From: an uncultured Acidobacteriaceae bacterium
GTDB taxonomy: Bacteria; Acidobacteriota; Terriglobia; Terriglobales; Acidobacteriaceae
NCBI GenBank assembly: GCA_903911925.1
Contig: CAIWFH010000146.1
Coordinates: forward strand, 1 to 64,000
Direction: 5' to 3'
DNA: 64,000 bases
A program made the translations under genes and the position numbers. This document shows, one piece after another, positions 44,896-54,535 of this stretch (position 1 is the stretch's first letter; each line of letters opens with the position of its first letter). The notes under the pieces were generated by a model, which was given only the letters and a program-made list of their open reading frames with translations, was not told the origin of the DNA and did not search any database.

Positions 44896-47800
44896 TCAGT
44901 CGCCGGCTATTGGAAGGTTCAACTCAATCAGGTAATCGGAATCGGTGCCGGGGCGCATCTTTGCCAAAGTGTCGGGGTTCTGAATCCCGTTGCTTCTCCA
45001 TAGTTCATAGATTGCCGGATAGACAAGCAACTCCAAAATGAAGGATGTGAAGATGCCGCCGACCATCGGCGCGGCAATGCGCTTCATTACGTCGGAGCCG
45101 GTGCCGATGGACCACATCACCGGAAGCAAGCCGATGCACGTTGTTGCAAAGGTCATGAATTTTGGGCGCAACCTTTTAGCCGCGCCGTAAACAATTGCCT
45201 GGCGCAGGTCGTCCACGTCTCTGAGGCGGCCCTTCTCTTTGGCTTCCTCGTACGAAAGGTCAAGGTATAGAAGCATGAACACGCCGGTCTCGGCATCAAT
45301 ACTCAGCAGAGCGATAAGTCCAACCCAGACGGCAACGCTCATGTTGTAGTGCAGAAAGTAGAGCGACCAGACGGCGCCAATTGCCGAGAACGGAACCGCC
45401 AGTAGAACGATCATCGTCTTGGTGAAAGAGCGCGTGTTGATATACAGCAGGAACATGACCAGGGCGATGGTGGCCGGCACAACAACCTGAAGGCGTCGAT
45501 TGGCCCTTTCGATTGCCTCGCTCTGCCCACCCCAGGAGACCGCATAGCCTGGCGGCAGACTCACTTTATCGTGCAACAGCCGGCCGGCTTCAGCCACATA
45601 GCTGCCCACGTCGCGATTGGCCAGGTCAACAAACACATAGCCCGTAAGCATACCGTCTTCGTCGCGGATCATCGCCGGCCCGCCTATCGCATTAATGGTG
45701 GCCAGTTCGCTGATCGGCACTTGGCTGTCACCGCGGGCGGGGACCAGGATGTGGCCCATCTCATCCGGAGTGCTGCGGAAGTCGCGCATGTAACGTACGT
45801 TGACCGGATACCGCGCCGACCCATCGTAGACAGTGGTGACGTTGTCGCCGCCGATTGCGCTGTCGAGCACTTCCTGGGCCTTTTCCATACTGACGCCATA
45901 GCGAGCAAGTTCTTCACGGCGCCAGGCTACGTCGAGATAGTAGCCTTCATTAGTCCGCTCGGCAAAAACGCCGCGCGTGCCGCGCACCGATGGCAAAAGA
46001 GATTGAATCTGTTTCCCTATCTCTTCGATTTTTGCCGGATCGTCGCCCGATACCTTTAGTCCAACGGGGGTCCTGATGCCGCTGGTCAGCATGTCGATGC
46101 GGCCCCTGATGGGCATTGTCCACGCGTTGCTGACGCCGGGAACCTTGATGGCCGCATCCATCTGCGCGATGAGCTCCTCAGACGAAATGGTGTCGGGAGT
46201 GATATGGCGAAGAATCTGCCGCGCCCAGTGCGGGGCCCAGGATGAGTACCAGGTTTCAACAGATCGCCATTGGTCCCGAGGCTTCAGCGTTATGACGGTT
46301 TCAAGCATCGACAGGGGCGCAGGGTCGGTGGCCGACTCCGCGCGGCCCGCCTTGCCCAGCACCTGGTCAACTTCAGGGAATTGCTTGACGATCAAGTCGG
46401 TTGCCTGCAACACGCGGTGCGCCTGGGCAATGGATATCCCGGGCATGGACGTCGGCATGTACAGGATTGCCCCTTCATCCATCGGGGGCATGAATTCCGA
46501 ACCAAGTGAAATGAAGACCGGAATCGTCACAACAATCAGAAGCGCGGCTGCAGTAAAGACAATTCGTTTGTGGCGAAGAGTCCACGAAACAGCTGGCTCG
46601 TAGATTCGCATGAGGAAGCCGCTTATCGGGTTCCTCTCTTCGGGACTGATTTGTCCTATGAGAAGAGAATTGGTGATGCGGCACAACCAAGCAGGCTGGA
46701 AGTCGAATCGCTTGACCCGGGTAAGCAGCAGGCGAAGCGCCGGGTCAAGAGTAATAGCCAGCACTGCTGCTACCACCATCGCCAGAGTCTTGGTGTAAGC
46801 CAACGGGCGGAACATGCGGCCTTCCTGCCCCTCAAGGGTCAGCACAGGAAGGAACGAGATTGCAATCACCAGCAAGGCAAAGAAGGTGGGGCCAGCAACC
46901 TCCTTGACGGCGGCAAGGACGACATCGCGATGCTGCCCCTGGCTTCCATCCTTCTGCCAGCGCTCGAGCTTCTTGTGCGTCTGTTCAACAACTACGATGG
47001 AAGCGTCGATCAGTTCACCGAATGCGATGGCCACGCCCGCCAAAGACATGACGTTGACGCTGATACCCATGAGCCGCAGCGGGATAAATGAAATGAGCAC
47101 CGCCGCCGGCATTGTGACGAGCGGAATAGCGGCACTGGGAAAATGCCACAGGAATACGATGATAATCAGTACCACCGTAACCACTACTTCAAGAATCGTC
47201 TCCTGGGTGCTGTCAATGGTGCGATGGATCAGCTGCGAGCGGTCGTAAATGGGAACGATCTTCACTCCGGGCGGGAGGTTCTGCTCGATATCTTTCAAGC
47301 GCGCCTTCACCCGGTCAATGACCTGCAGCGCATTTTCTCCGCTGCGCATGATCACGATGCCGGAGACAACTTCTCCGGAGCCATTGAGGTCTGCGATTCC
47401 GCGGCGCAGGTCGGGTCCTACAACAACTTCGCCAAGGTCCCTGACGACAATGGGCGCGCCATCCTGCGGGGTGGCGACAACGATGTTCTCAAAATCCTCG
47501 ATGGAGGTCGCGTATCCTCTGCCGCGCACCATGTACTCGGTTCCGCCGAAGTCAAGCAGGCGGCCGCTGGTCTCGCTGTTGCCCCCGCGCACTGCTTCGA
47601 CAACCTGCGCAATTTTGAGCCCGTACCCCTTCAGTTTGTTGGGATCTAGATTTACCTGATACTGGCGAGAGAATCCGCCAATAGGCGCCACATCCGCAAC
47701 CCCGGGAACCGACCTGAGCCGATACCGCAAATTCCAATCTTCGTAAGCCCTGAGATCGGAGAGGCTGTGCTGTCCGGTGCTATCGACCAACGCATACTGA

Positions 47801-48216
47801 AAGATCCAACCAAGACTGGTTGCATCCGGCCCCAGCTCAGTGTGCGCGCCTTCAGGCAGCTTGCCCAGCACGCCGGAAAGATACTCAAGCGTGCGCGAGC
47901 GCGCCCAATAGAGGTCGGTGTTGTCGTCGAAGATTACATAAACATAGGAGTAGCCAAAGTCAGAAACTCCGCGCACTGCCTTGACGTGCGGGGCGCCCAG
48001 CATGGCCGTCACAATCGGATAAGTGACCTGGGTCTCGACCAGCCCGGGACTGCGGTCCCAGCGAGAAAGGATAATGACCTGGGTATCGCCAAGCTCGGGA
48101 ATCGCGTCAAGGCGGGTGTGCGCAATCGACCACCAGCCGAAGGCGCTAGCCAGCACGACCACCAGAATAACCGCGAACTTATGACGAATTGACCAGTCTA
48201 TAATCCGATCGATCAC
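44896..48216 (-). CDS. cusA: CusA/CzcA-family heavy-metal efflux RND pump
   Basis: The 1106-residue inner-membrane pump exports metal ions from the cytoplasm or periplasm by proton exchange. It starts with GTG (GGGAGG upstream) and DRIIDWSIRHKFAVILVVVL, the usual first helix. The proton-relay helix reads FGELIDASIVVVEQTHKKLE, where Glu and Asp stand as in CusA-type (copper/silver) rather than CzcA-type pumps. Twelve helices and two large periplasmic loops fit the family. The metal is inferred as Cu/Ag; Zn/Co/Cd is possible. It lies 143 bases downstream of cusB; no CusC-type channel is in the window. Confidence 0.93.
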   Translation of the reverse strand: MIDRIIDWSIRHKFAVILVVVLASAFGWWSIAHTRLDAIPELGDTQVIILSRWDRSPGLVETQVTYPIVTAMLGAPHVKAVRGVSDFGYSYVYVIFDDNTDLYWARSRTLEYLSGVLGKLPEGAHTELGPDATSLGWIFQYALVDSTGQHSLSDLRAYEDWNLRYRLRSVPGVADVAPIGGFSRQYQVNLDPNKLKGYGLKIAQVVEAVRGGNSETSGRLLDFGGTEYMVRGRGYATSIEDFENIVVATPQDGAPIVVRDLGEVVVGPDLRRGIADLNGSGEVVSGIVIMRSGENALQVIDRVKARLKDIEQNLPPGVKIVPIYDRSQLIHRTIDSTQETILEVVVTVVLIIIVFLWHFPSAAIPLVTMPAAVLISFIPLRLMGISVNVMSLAGVAIAFGELIDASIVVVEQTHKKLERWQKDGSQGQHRDVVLAAVKEVAGPTFFALLVIAISFLPVLTLEGQEGRMFRPLAYTKTLAMVVAAVLAITLDPALRLLLTRVKRFDFQPAWLCRITNSLLIGQISPEERNPISGFLMRIYEPAVSWTLRHKRIVFTAAALLIVVTIPVFISLGSEFMPPMDEGAILYMPTSMPGISIAQAHRVLQATDLIVKQFPEVDQVLGKAGRAESATDPAPLSMLETVITLKPRDQWRSVETWYSSWAPHWARQILRHITPDTISSEELIAQMDAAIKVPGVSNAWTMPIRGRIDMLTSGIRTPVGLKVSGDDPAKIEEIGKQIQSLLPSVRGTRGVFAERTNEGYYLDVAWRREELARYGVSMEKAQEVLDSAIGGDNVTTVYDGSARYPVNVRYMRDFRSTPDEMGHILVPARGDSQVPISELATINAIGGPAMIRDEDGMLTGYVFVDLANRDVGSYVAEAGRLLHDKVSLPPGYAVSWGGQSEAIERANRRLQVVVPATIALVMFLLYINTRSFTKTMIVLLAVPFSAIGAVWSLYFLHYNMSVAVWVGLIALLSIDAETGVFMLLYLDLSYEEAKEKGRLRDVDDLRQAIVYGAAKRLRPKFMTFATTCIGLLPVMWSIGTGSDVMKRIAAPMVGGIFTSFILELLVYPAIYELWRSNGIQNPDTLAKMRPGTDSDYLIELNLPIAGD

Positions 48217-48359
48217 TGTTGAAGCCTCCCCTTCGCTCGGCTAACGCGCCTGCCACTGGCGACACGAGCATTGCTGCTGTCCATGTTGAGACGCTCAACA
48301 GACTCGACTCCTGCGACTCGGTCGTGCCGTACCGGCATCCAGCCTTTTGTTTCAGACCG

Positions 48360-49667
48360 TCAGTTGGCGCGGCTATCCCTTGGTGAAGCGGCGTGAGGCA
48401 TGGCGTCCGCAGGGCTGCCCGATTTGGAGGCCACTTGCAGCCGGCTCTCGGAGTCCACCAAAAAAGTGCCGGATGAGACAACTGTGTCGCCTTCCCGCAG
48501 GCCTTTCAGTATCTGCACCCGCTCATCAATCCTCCACCCGGTTTGAACTTCGCGCGATTCGAAATGGCCCGGTGAGGTCTGGACGAATACGCGCTTCGAC
48601 ATTCCGGAATCGAGAATCGCGTCGGCCGGAACGGTGAGCCCCGGCGGAAGCGACACGGGCATTTCAACATTGACAAACATGTTCGGACGCAGCTTGAACC
48701 CAGGGTTTTCAGCCTCAAGGCGCGGCCGCAAAGTGCGTGTTGCAGCATCTACCTCGGGCAGCACGTTGCTCACCACCGCTTTCATGCTCATGTCCGCGTC
48801 CGGCAAAGTGATGCGCGCCGAAGCGCCAGGCCGGAAGGCCTGCACATCCTTACCAAACACCTCTGCCTGAATCCACACATGGCTGAGGTCGGCGATGCTG
48901 TAAAGAGGCGTTTGCCTTTCGAATCTCATGCCGGCGGAAATGTTCCTTGAAAGGATGAATCCATCCGTCGGAGAAACGACATACACATCCTCCGGAATGG
49001 CGCGATTGCGAGTAATCTCGGCGATCTGCATATCGCTCATGCCCAGATTGCGAAGCCTGTCTGCCCGGGCCTGAACACTGGCCGCGCCCTGGGTTGCCGA
49101 TGCCGCCGCGTTATCCCGCGGTGTTGTTGTCGCCCCCGGCCCATGCTCGTTGGCGGCCAGAAAGCCGCCGGCCACGGAAAGGAACTCCGGAGAATAGACG
49201 GTTGCCAGGCGCTGGTCCTTTGTGACATGGTTGCCCACGGCATCGTTCTGGGTGTCCTTGACGAAACCATCGGTTCCGAAGTCGATCTGGAACACCCGGG
49301 TTTCGTCGGGTACAACTCTGCCGAAGACCCTGATGGTTCCCTGCCCCGTATCCTTCTCAACCTTGGCCAGCTTTATGCCGTAAAGTTGCTGAGCCGCTGC
49401 ATCAATCTGCACTTCGCCGGGCATTCCAGCGCCATCGGTTGGCAGGGATTTTGCGGCGTCCTGGGCATAAACCGGAACAAGGTCCATGCCGCAATCCGGC
49501 GCCGTACCGGGCTTGTCAGAGTGATAGGCCGGATGCATCGGATCCTGGTAGTACAGAATCCGGTTCGCGGCGACCGCCGGATTTTCTTTGTGGCGGAGAT
49601 GGCCCAGGGTTAGTCCTGCGGCCATCACCGCGACGAGAGGAAGAAGATAGAGAGTCTTTCGCACCAC
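48360..49667 (-). CDS. cusB: CusB-type efflux RND periplasmic adaptor
   Basis: The 435-residue membrane-fusion protein links the pump to an outer-membrane channel. A hydrophobic N-terminal helix (residues 5-22) anchors it. The next part is a heavy-metal-binding domain (YYQDPMHPAYHSDKPG, then PDCGMDLVPVY, about residues 39-67), as in CusB and related adaptors. Hairpin, lipoyl-like and beta-barrel domains follow. It starts with GTG, GGAGG lying seven bases upstream. The order cusB-cusA matches known operons, and the preceding secreted-protein gene ends 11 bases before it. Confidence 0.92.
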   Translation of the reverse strand: MVRKTLYLLPLVAVMAAGLTLGHLRHKENPAVAANRILYYQDPMHPAYHSDKPGTAPDCGMDLVPVYAQDAAKSLPTDGAGMPGEVQIDAAAQQLYGIKLAKVEKDTGQGTIRVFGRVVPDETRVFQIDFGTDGFVKDTQNDAVGNHVTKDQRLATVYSPEFLSVAGGFLAANEHGPGATTTPRDNAAASATQGAASVQARADRLRNLGMSDMQIAEITRNRAIPEDVYVVSPTDGFILSRNISAGMRFERQTPLYSIADLSHVWIQAEVFGKDVQAFRPGASARITLPDADMSMKAVVSNVLPEVDAATRTLRPRLEAENPGFKLRPNMFVNVEMPVSLPPGLTVPADAILDSGMSKRVFVQTSPGHFESREVQTGWRIDERVQILKGLREGDTVVSSGTFLVDSESRLQVASKSGSPADAMPHAASPRDSRAN

Positions 49668-49678
49668 CAGGCACCTCC

Positions 49679-50587
49679 CTACGGATGCGAGTAACTTGCA
49701 GGAGTTACGGTTTTGACACCAGCCGCGGCAGCTTCAAGTTGACCCTTGGTAAACAAAGAGTCATTGAGCGGCGGATTCACTTCGACCTTTTCGAGGACGA
49801 TCTTCTCGATCACCGTGCCCGTGGTCTTTGAGCCGGGAGTGTTCAAAACCTTCGTCTCAAGCAGGTAAGGAACCTTGAGAGCACCCAGGGAACGGAAATC
49901 CCGGTAGTAAATCTCCACAGGATGGTACTTGCCATCAAGCCGTCTGGGAGCGCCCGTGGTTTTGACTTCAAGGAACGACTGCGCGTCGATCCAAAGATCA
50001 ACCACCTGCGAGTTCTTCAGCGTGAGCCTGAGCTTGTAGGCATCGCGATCATCGACTTTCTCAACGCCATCGAACTCAATCTTTGTGCCCTTGGCCGCGT
50101 AGTCCATGAGCGGGCCGTCAAGTTCCGACTGAAGTGGGACGGCCTTCATCTCTTCCGGAGTGTAGGGCTCGACATCCTTGCGATTCAGGAAAGGCCGCAG
50201 CTTATAGCCATTCGTCCCATCGAAGACCTGGACCGCGGTTTGCCCGTTGAATTGGATCTCGATTCTCTGCTTCATGGGGCGCTTGAGTTCCATGGTGAAG
50301 GGCAATTTGGTTTGCTCTGCCGGCCGCGGCGGAGGCATAGTGGCCTTGGTCCCTCGGCGTACCTGGGTGGGAATGACCGGACCGTTGTTTCCACCGGCCT
50401 CCATATTGCCGTTCATGACCATGGTGTGCACCGCGCGCCAGGCCTGGAGTCCCCCCCGGGCGGCGACATTTCTGTCAGCGATCTCCGCGGCAGAAAGTTT
50501 GGCCTGAGGTTGGGGAGCGTCTGTTGCCAAGGCAACAGAACTTGCGACAACAAGAACCGTGAATAAAGCCAGCGTCTTAGAAAACAT
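49679..50587 (-). CDS. Secreted protein, LolA/LppX-like fold likely
   Basis: The 302-residue protein has a signal peptide (MFSKTLALFTVLVVASSVALA) and then a beta-rich chain. Alternating short strands such as RIEIQFNGQTAVQVFDGTNG and DAYKLRLTLKNSQVVDLWID recall outer-membrane lipoprotein-sorting (LolA-like) folds, where a strand pattern forms a hydrophobic groove. No lipobox is seen. ATG 50587 has GGAGAG upstream; the open frame to 50632 is not needed. The position immediately before cusB suggests a periplasmic role in metal handling, or an unrelated function kept by cotranscription. Confidence 0.7.
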   Translation of the reverse strand: MFSKTLALFTVLVVASSVALATDAPQPQAKLSAAEIADRNVAARGGLQAWRAVHTMVMNGNMEAGGNNGPVIPTQVRRGTKATMPPPRPAEQTKLPFTMELKRPMKQRIEIQFNGQTAVQVFDGTNGYKLRPFLNRKDVEPYTPEEMKAVPLQSELDGPLMDYAAKGTKIEFDGVEKVDDRDAYKLRLTLKNSQVVDLWIDAQSFLEVKTTGAPRRLDGKYHPVEIYYRDFRSLGALKVPYLLETKVLNTPGSKTTGTVIEKIVLEKVEVNPPLNDSLFTKGQLEAAAAGVKTVTPASYSHP

Positions 50588-50700
50588 CGTTCTCTCCTTG
50601 AACTTGCGATTTCCTGCTGTTGTACATGTCAAATGTGGCCGCTGTACGGGAAGGGTGAGGCAACCTGCACGGGAGCCACGCCCGACTCGAGCTTCTTTGG

Positions 50701-51231
50701 CTAGAGGACAAATAGCCCATCCGCGTGAAATTTCCCGATGACGACTTTCACCCTGTCGCCGGGCTTCACTAACTTGCCCCTGTTAGAGAACACCATCCAA
50801 TACGATCTGCCTGCTTCGGGGGTGCTGCTCTGGCGCAACTGGCCGGCGTTCTCCATGGTCGGCACCTCAAGGCTCACTCCCGCCCGCTCGTCAATCAGAG
50901 CCGGGGGCACTTTCTTGTCGTTCAGTTGAGCCGCCTTCACAGGGTCCAGGATGCGGTAGCCAAACCGGATCAATTGACCGGACTCAACGGATTTGACCTC
51001 AAGCGCATCGACGCCCCAGATGGACTCGTATCGATTTGCGGCGTGGGTAGTAAGAGAAGTGAGGTGGTAGGGAGAGACTGAGTGGCGCACCGGCTTGGGA
51101 GAAGTGTTAGTCGGGGCTTGTGGGTTGCTGGCCGAAGTCTGGGGAAACCCGGCTATGGCAATTACTCCGCTGAGGAATAAAGCGCTGGTTACGATAACGG
51201 TGAAACGTAGTGCTGACTTGCTAAGGATCAC
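50701..51231 (-). CDS. Secreted hypothetical protein
   Basis: The 176-residue protein has a signal peptide (LRFTVIVTSALFLSGVIAIA), a Pro/Thr-rich stretch (residues 31-60) and a compact domain with several strands (ALEVKSVESGQLIRFGYRI, SYWMVFSNRGKLV, DRVKVVIGKFHADGLFVL). No family is recognised. It starts with GTG and GGAGG at normal distance. It is the first gene of the apparent metal-efflux operon, with 113 bases before the next gene. Confidence 0.65.
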   Translation of the reverse strand: MILSKSALRFTVIVTSALFLSGVIAIAGFPQTSASNPQAPTNTSPKPVRHSVSPYHLTSLTTHAANRYESIWGVDALEVKSVESGQLIRFGYRILDPVKAAQLNDKKVPPALIDERAGVSLEVPTMENAGQLRQSSTPEAGRSYWMVFSNRGKLVKPGDRVKVVIGKFHADGLFVL

Positions 51232-52245
51232 GGGTGCATCCTCCGTTCTTCGTTCTTTACGCGTGCGTTACAGTACTGAAACCGTGCACCTTGCATTGGC
51301 AGCCAGCATTCGCGTATGGGGATTTGCCGCAAGTTGTGCCGCTGGCTTGGATTGCGAAGTCTGCGGGGTTTCTCCTGCCGGGTGCAGCTTGCGCAATACC
51401 CGTCAGAGGTACGGTAGCAGTCTTGGTGTGGATGATTACTTGCGCTGGGTCAAGTGGGCCTGCCTGATTCCGCACGTTCCCTTCTTCCCGTGCCATCCTC
51501 CTCTATGCCTCCATCGCATTATCGCTCGAACGGCGAATACCCTCCGGCGCAATTCCGCAATAATAAGGGCGACCAAATGCAAGGGAATCATCACTTCTCT
51601 GTAAGTCGGAGTCTTTGCTGATGAGCAAGCCGTCGAGCAATTGATCAAAAACAAGTGCTCGATTCCTTCCTAGCCGCTCGGGGATGGGAGCAGGGCGCCA
51701 ACCAGTCGAATTCATCAAAGCAATTTTTCACAATATCGAAGAAGATAGATTTTTTGGCCCTTGATGTTGCGCTCTTTGCGCATCAGCAAACAGAGATTTC
51801 CCTCCCGCTGTAAGGTTGACCCAATATCGCTCCGGGCGAATTCTGGAGAGTTCTCTGCGAGCCGGTTTCTGAACTAGAACCAGCAGGCCTGCCTGAATTG
51901 CAGGAAAAGGGAGCGGTGAAACATCGCATGTGTATTTGTTGATCGTCCGACAGGGCGAGCAAACCTGAAATCCGATCACGCCATTCCAACTGCTGAGGGT
52001 GATCGCGAGTTTTCTGGATCGTCGGCATTTTCTGCGGGGATTGCATTTCAGTCGGCGTCCAGCTTTGCCGAGGTTTTTCTTGTAACAACAATAGAAACGC
52101 AACGAGCTTCGCAGGTACTTCAGATGGGTCCGATGGAGGACATTTCCCGCCTTAGCAGGAGCCAACTGAACGCAAGCGCGCCTTTGGGAGGAGAGCGTTC
52201 ACGGCGCGGTTAGTGCAGCAAAACCGGTTGTCATGGGGGAGGTTC
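51232..52245. other. Long region without a convincing gene
   Basis: About one kilobase holds no supported gene. On the minus strand, 51503-51718 encodes LLISKDSDLQ and CGIAPEGIRRSSDNAMEA, which resemble the start of the small receiver-like or PilZ regulators common in acidobacteria, but the frame stops early; it may be a decayed remnant. Other frames (for example 51728-52165 on the minus strand) lack likeness or start signals. The 3' end must contain the promoter of the plus-strand Crp/Fnr gene. Confidence 0.35.
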
Positions 52246-52998
52246 ATGACGACAGCACGTTTACAGCCCGTACGTCATGCCCTTGCAGGGGCATCTACCA
52301 CAGAATCCCACATCGCCGAGCGCGTGGTACTGATGTGCGCTTCAGCGCTTTTCACCGGACTGTCTCAGCAGGAATGCGTTGAGATCGCTTCGTGCGCAAA
52401 GGCAAGGACCTTTGCCCGCGACGAACTCTTGTTCATGCAGGGCCAGCCGGTTCGCAATCTCGTACTCCTTCAGACAGGCAGGGTAAAGCTCACCCAGCTG
52501 AGCCCCAACGGCAATGAAGTCATTCTCTGGATGAATGGGTCTGGCGATGCGGTCGGAACACCGGCCGACACAACAGCATGCAGCCATACTTGTTCAGCCC
52601 GCGCAATGGAACAGTGTCGCGCCTTGACTTGGGAATACGCGAGGCTCCAAAATCTCCTGGTTGAGTATCCGCAAATCCGCAACAATATCAACCAGATACT
52701 CTCAAGCCGGCTGAACGAACTGGAAGAGCGCTTTCGCGAAGTGGCAACCGAAAAGGTTGCGAAGCGATTGGCCCTGGCCCTGTTGAGGCTGCTCAAGCAA
52801 GTTGGCAAGCAGTCCCCGGGGGGAGTGGAGATTTCCCTTTCCCGCGAAGAACTGGCGCAAATGACAGGAACAACCTTGTTTACCATTAGCCGCATCCTTT
52901 CTAAGTGGGGTGAGCAGGGCTTTGTACTGCCTCGCAGAGAAGCGGTTCTGGTAAAAGATGCGCAGCGGCTTGGAGAGGTGGGGTCCGAGGAGTACTAG
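52246..52998 (+). CDS. Crp/Fnr-family regulator, copy 1
   Basis: The 250-residue protein has a cyclic-nucleotide-binding-type beta-roll (about residues 35-130), a long dimer helix (about 132-175) and a winged helix-turn-helix (REELAQMTGTTLFTISRILS, 200-219). Recognition-helix residues are Phe212-Thr-Ile-Ser215-Arg216, keeping the Ser-Arg of Fnr but with Phe in place of Glu. Six cysteines (31, 44, 50, 112, 116, 124) raise the possibility of an iron-sulfur or redox switch; five are shared with copy 2. GGGGAGG precedes ATG 52246. It lies upstream of the tubulin-like gene on the same strand. The Crp-type sites before both ccm cassettes may be its targets, which is untested. Confidence 0.9.
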   Translation: MTTARLQPVRHALAGASTTESHIAERVVLMCASALFTGLSQQECVEIASCAKARTFARDELLFMQGQPVRNLVLLQTGRVKLTQLSPNGNEVILWMNGSGDAVGTPADTTACSHTCSARAMEQCRALTWEYARLQNLLVEYPQIRNNINQILSSRLNELEERFREVATEKVAKRLALALLRLLKQVGKQSPGGVEISLSREELAQMTGTTLFTISRILSKWGEQGFVLPRREAVLVKDAQRLGEVGSEEY

Positions 52999-53107
52999 AG
53001 TACCGTCTCAATGTTGCTCTTGCAGTGATTCGCTGGATGGAGATTTATCGACAGCAAGTTGAGGACGCCGCCCCTTTTTGCGTCCTGAGTGTCGCACAAC
53101 ATGCGGG

Positions 53108-53136
53108 TGCGGGCGATTTTCGAAATTTCGCCCGCA
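53108..53136. promoter_or_regulatory. Palindrome between the Crp/Fnr and tubulin-like genes
   Basis: Nine-base arms TGCGGGCGA (53108-53116) and TCGCCCGCA (53128-53136) pair perfectly; the 11-base loop contains the smaller palindrome TTTCGAAA. It lies 47 bases before the tubulin-like ATG. With no T-run it is not an obvious terminator; it may be an operator or an mRNA leader hairpin. Confidence 0.45.
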
Positions 53137-53182
53137 ACCACAACCGCCATTGAGTCACAACCTGAAAGGCAAGGTCTTCCCC

Positions 53183-54535
53183 ATGAAAGCAAAGGTCAAT
53201 GCGGCCTGCATTGCAGTCGGGAATGGAGGCAGAAACGTCTTGAATTGGTTTGCCAAGCAGGAAGGTTTGGCAAAATACCATGACTATCTGGAATTGATCG
53301 CCGTCGATACGGATGCGAGAAAACTCGATCTTGCCGAAGGGGACGACGTGGGGGTTCAGTGCATCCCGCTGGTTGACGAAGAGCACGAGGCCTTCGGAAC
53401 CGGGGGCGATATCGGCAAGGGCTACGCGGCCGCGGAAGCCAAAAAAGAAGTTTTTGACGCAATTGCGCAGAGACTGGCGGCGACCAGGGGCGTGCTGTTT
53501 CTTGTCGGCTGCCTTGGCGGCGGAAGTACGGGCGCCATGCCGGCAATTGCGAAGATATTCAAAGCCCACGATGTTCCGATCCTGGCGTTGGTGGCAATTC
53601 CCTCCCCAGACGAAGGCCATCTGCGTTTGCAGAGCGCATATAAGGTCCTGGATAAGCTCACTGAAGCCGGAGCGTGGACCATCGTCACCTACAACGAGCG
53701 GGACGATCAATCCGGAACCATGAGGCAAGTCTTCGACCGGATCAACGGCAACTCACTGGGCCCGATCCTGATGGTTCTCAAGCACATCTTCCAAAAAACC
53801 GGCAGCGTGGTAAATCTGGATCTGAACGACATGCTGGCGATCATGTACAAGTACCTTTACATCGGGTACGTCTTCGACCAGACCCCAGCAAATTCGAAGA
53901 GCAAGAAGATGCCGCTGAGCGTAGGCAAGATTGTCAGCGAACTCACCTCGCATCCATTGCAGGACGGTTCGGACATCATCGGCAATTCGCGTCAGGTGCT
54001 CCTCTGGTTTGAAGGAGACTGGTCTGCCCAGTTAATCAATTCGGTCACCCGGGAAATCGGCAAGAAGATGGCTGGCATGCAGATTGGCATCAAGCGCGGA
54101 ATCAATGAAGACATTGACCCGGCGACCGCGCAAAACATGCAGAAGTGGATTGCGATGGTTGCGGCCACCGACACGAATCCCGCCCTTCTGTCGCGGCAGC
54201 AGGACTTCTTCTTCAGCGATCAGGTGGCCCCGGCGCATTTCAACATCACTTCAATCAACGGGGAAGCATTGGTGGAATACGAGACGCTGGTGACCAACAG
54301 TTCCTGGAAATACTCCACGTTGCTGCGAACGGTTCGCATCCCACGCGGACTGCGCGACAAGATTGAGGCGGCGCAAAAGAACGCCAATTTGAGTTCGGAA
54401 GAGATTCAGACGCTGAAGATTGAAGCTCAGCCGTTCATCAACCAGGACCAGAACCTATCGGGCTGCGTTCTGTTTTTTTCGCAGAAGCCGGTAGCCAATA
54501 CAGGCCGCAACTTGCTGGGCGCGCTCCGGGCCTAG
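53183..54535 (+). CDS. Divergent FtsZ/tubulin-superfamily GTPase
   Basis: The 450-residue soluble protein follows the FtsZ/tubulin pattern. T1 loop GNGGRN at residues 13-18, IAVDTDARKLD at 39-49 (FtsZ AVNTDxQxL), the region FGTGGDIGKGYAAAEA at 71-86 (FtsZ LGAGxxPxxGxxAA), T4 tubulin signature GGGSTG at 112-117 (FtsZ GGGTGTG, one residue shorter), and T7 synergy loop NLDLND at 211-216 with the catalytic acidic residue kept. It is not the cell-division FtsZ: the GTP loops are altered, the C-terminal domain is long and no FtsA/ZipA-binding tail is seen. ATG 53183 has AAGGT upstream. Two Crp/Fnr genes flank it. A filament-forming role is inferred. Confidence 0.85.
   Translation: MKAKVNAACIAVGNGGRNVLNWFAKQEGLAKYHDYLELIAVDTDARKLDLAEGDDVGVQCIPLVDEEHEAFGTGGDIGKGYAAAEAKKEVFDAIAQRLAATRGVLFLVGCLGGGSTGAMPAIAKIFKAHDVPILALVAIPSPDEGHLRLQSAYKVLDKLTEAGAWTIVTYNERDDQSGTMRQVFDRINGNSLGPILMVLKHIFQKTGSVVNLDLNDMLAIMYKYLYIGYVFDQTPANSKSKKMPLSVGKIVSELTSHPLQDGSDIIGNSRQVLLWFEGDWSAQLINSVTREIGKKMAGMQIGIKRGINEDIDPATAQNMQKWIAMVAATDTNPALLSRQQDFFFSDQVAPAHFNITSINGEALVEYETLVTNSSWKYSTLLRTVRIPRGLRDKIEAAQKNANLSSEEIQTLKIEAQPFINQDQNLSGCVLFFSQKPVANTGRNLLGALRA

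Noticed and set aside
51728..52165. Minus-strand frame of 145 residues before the first Crp/Fnr gene
   Set aside because: Composition is Arg/Lys/Cys-rich without domain likeness, and another frame over the same bases is equally open, so coding is not supported.
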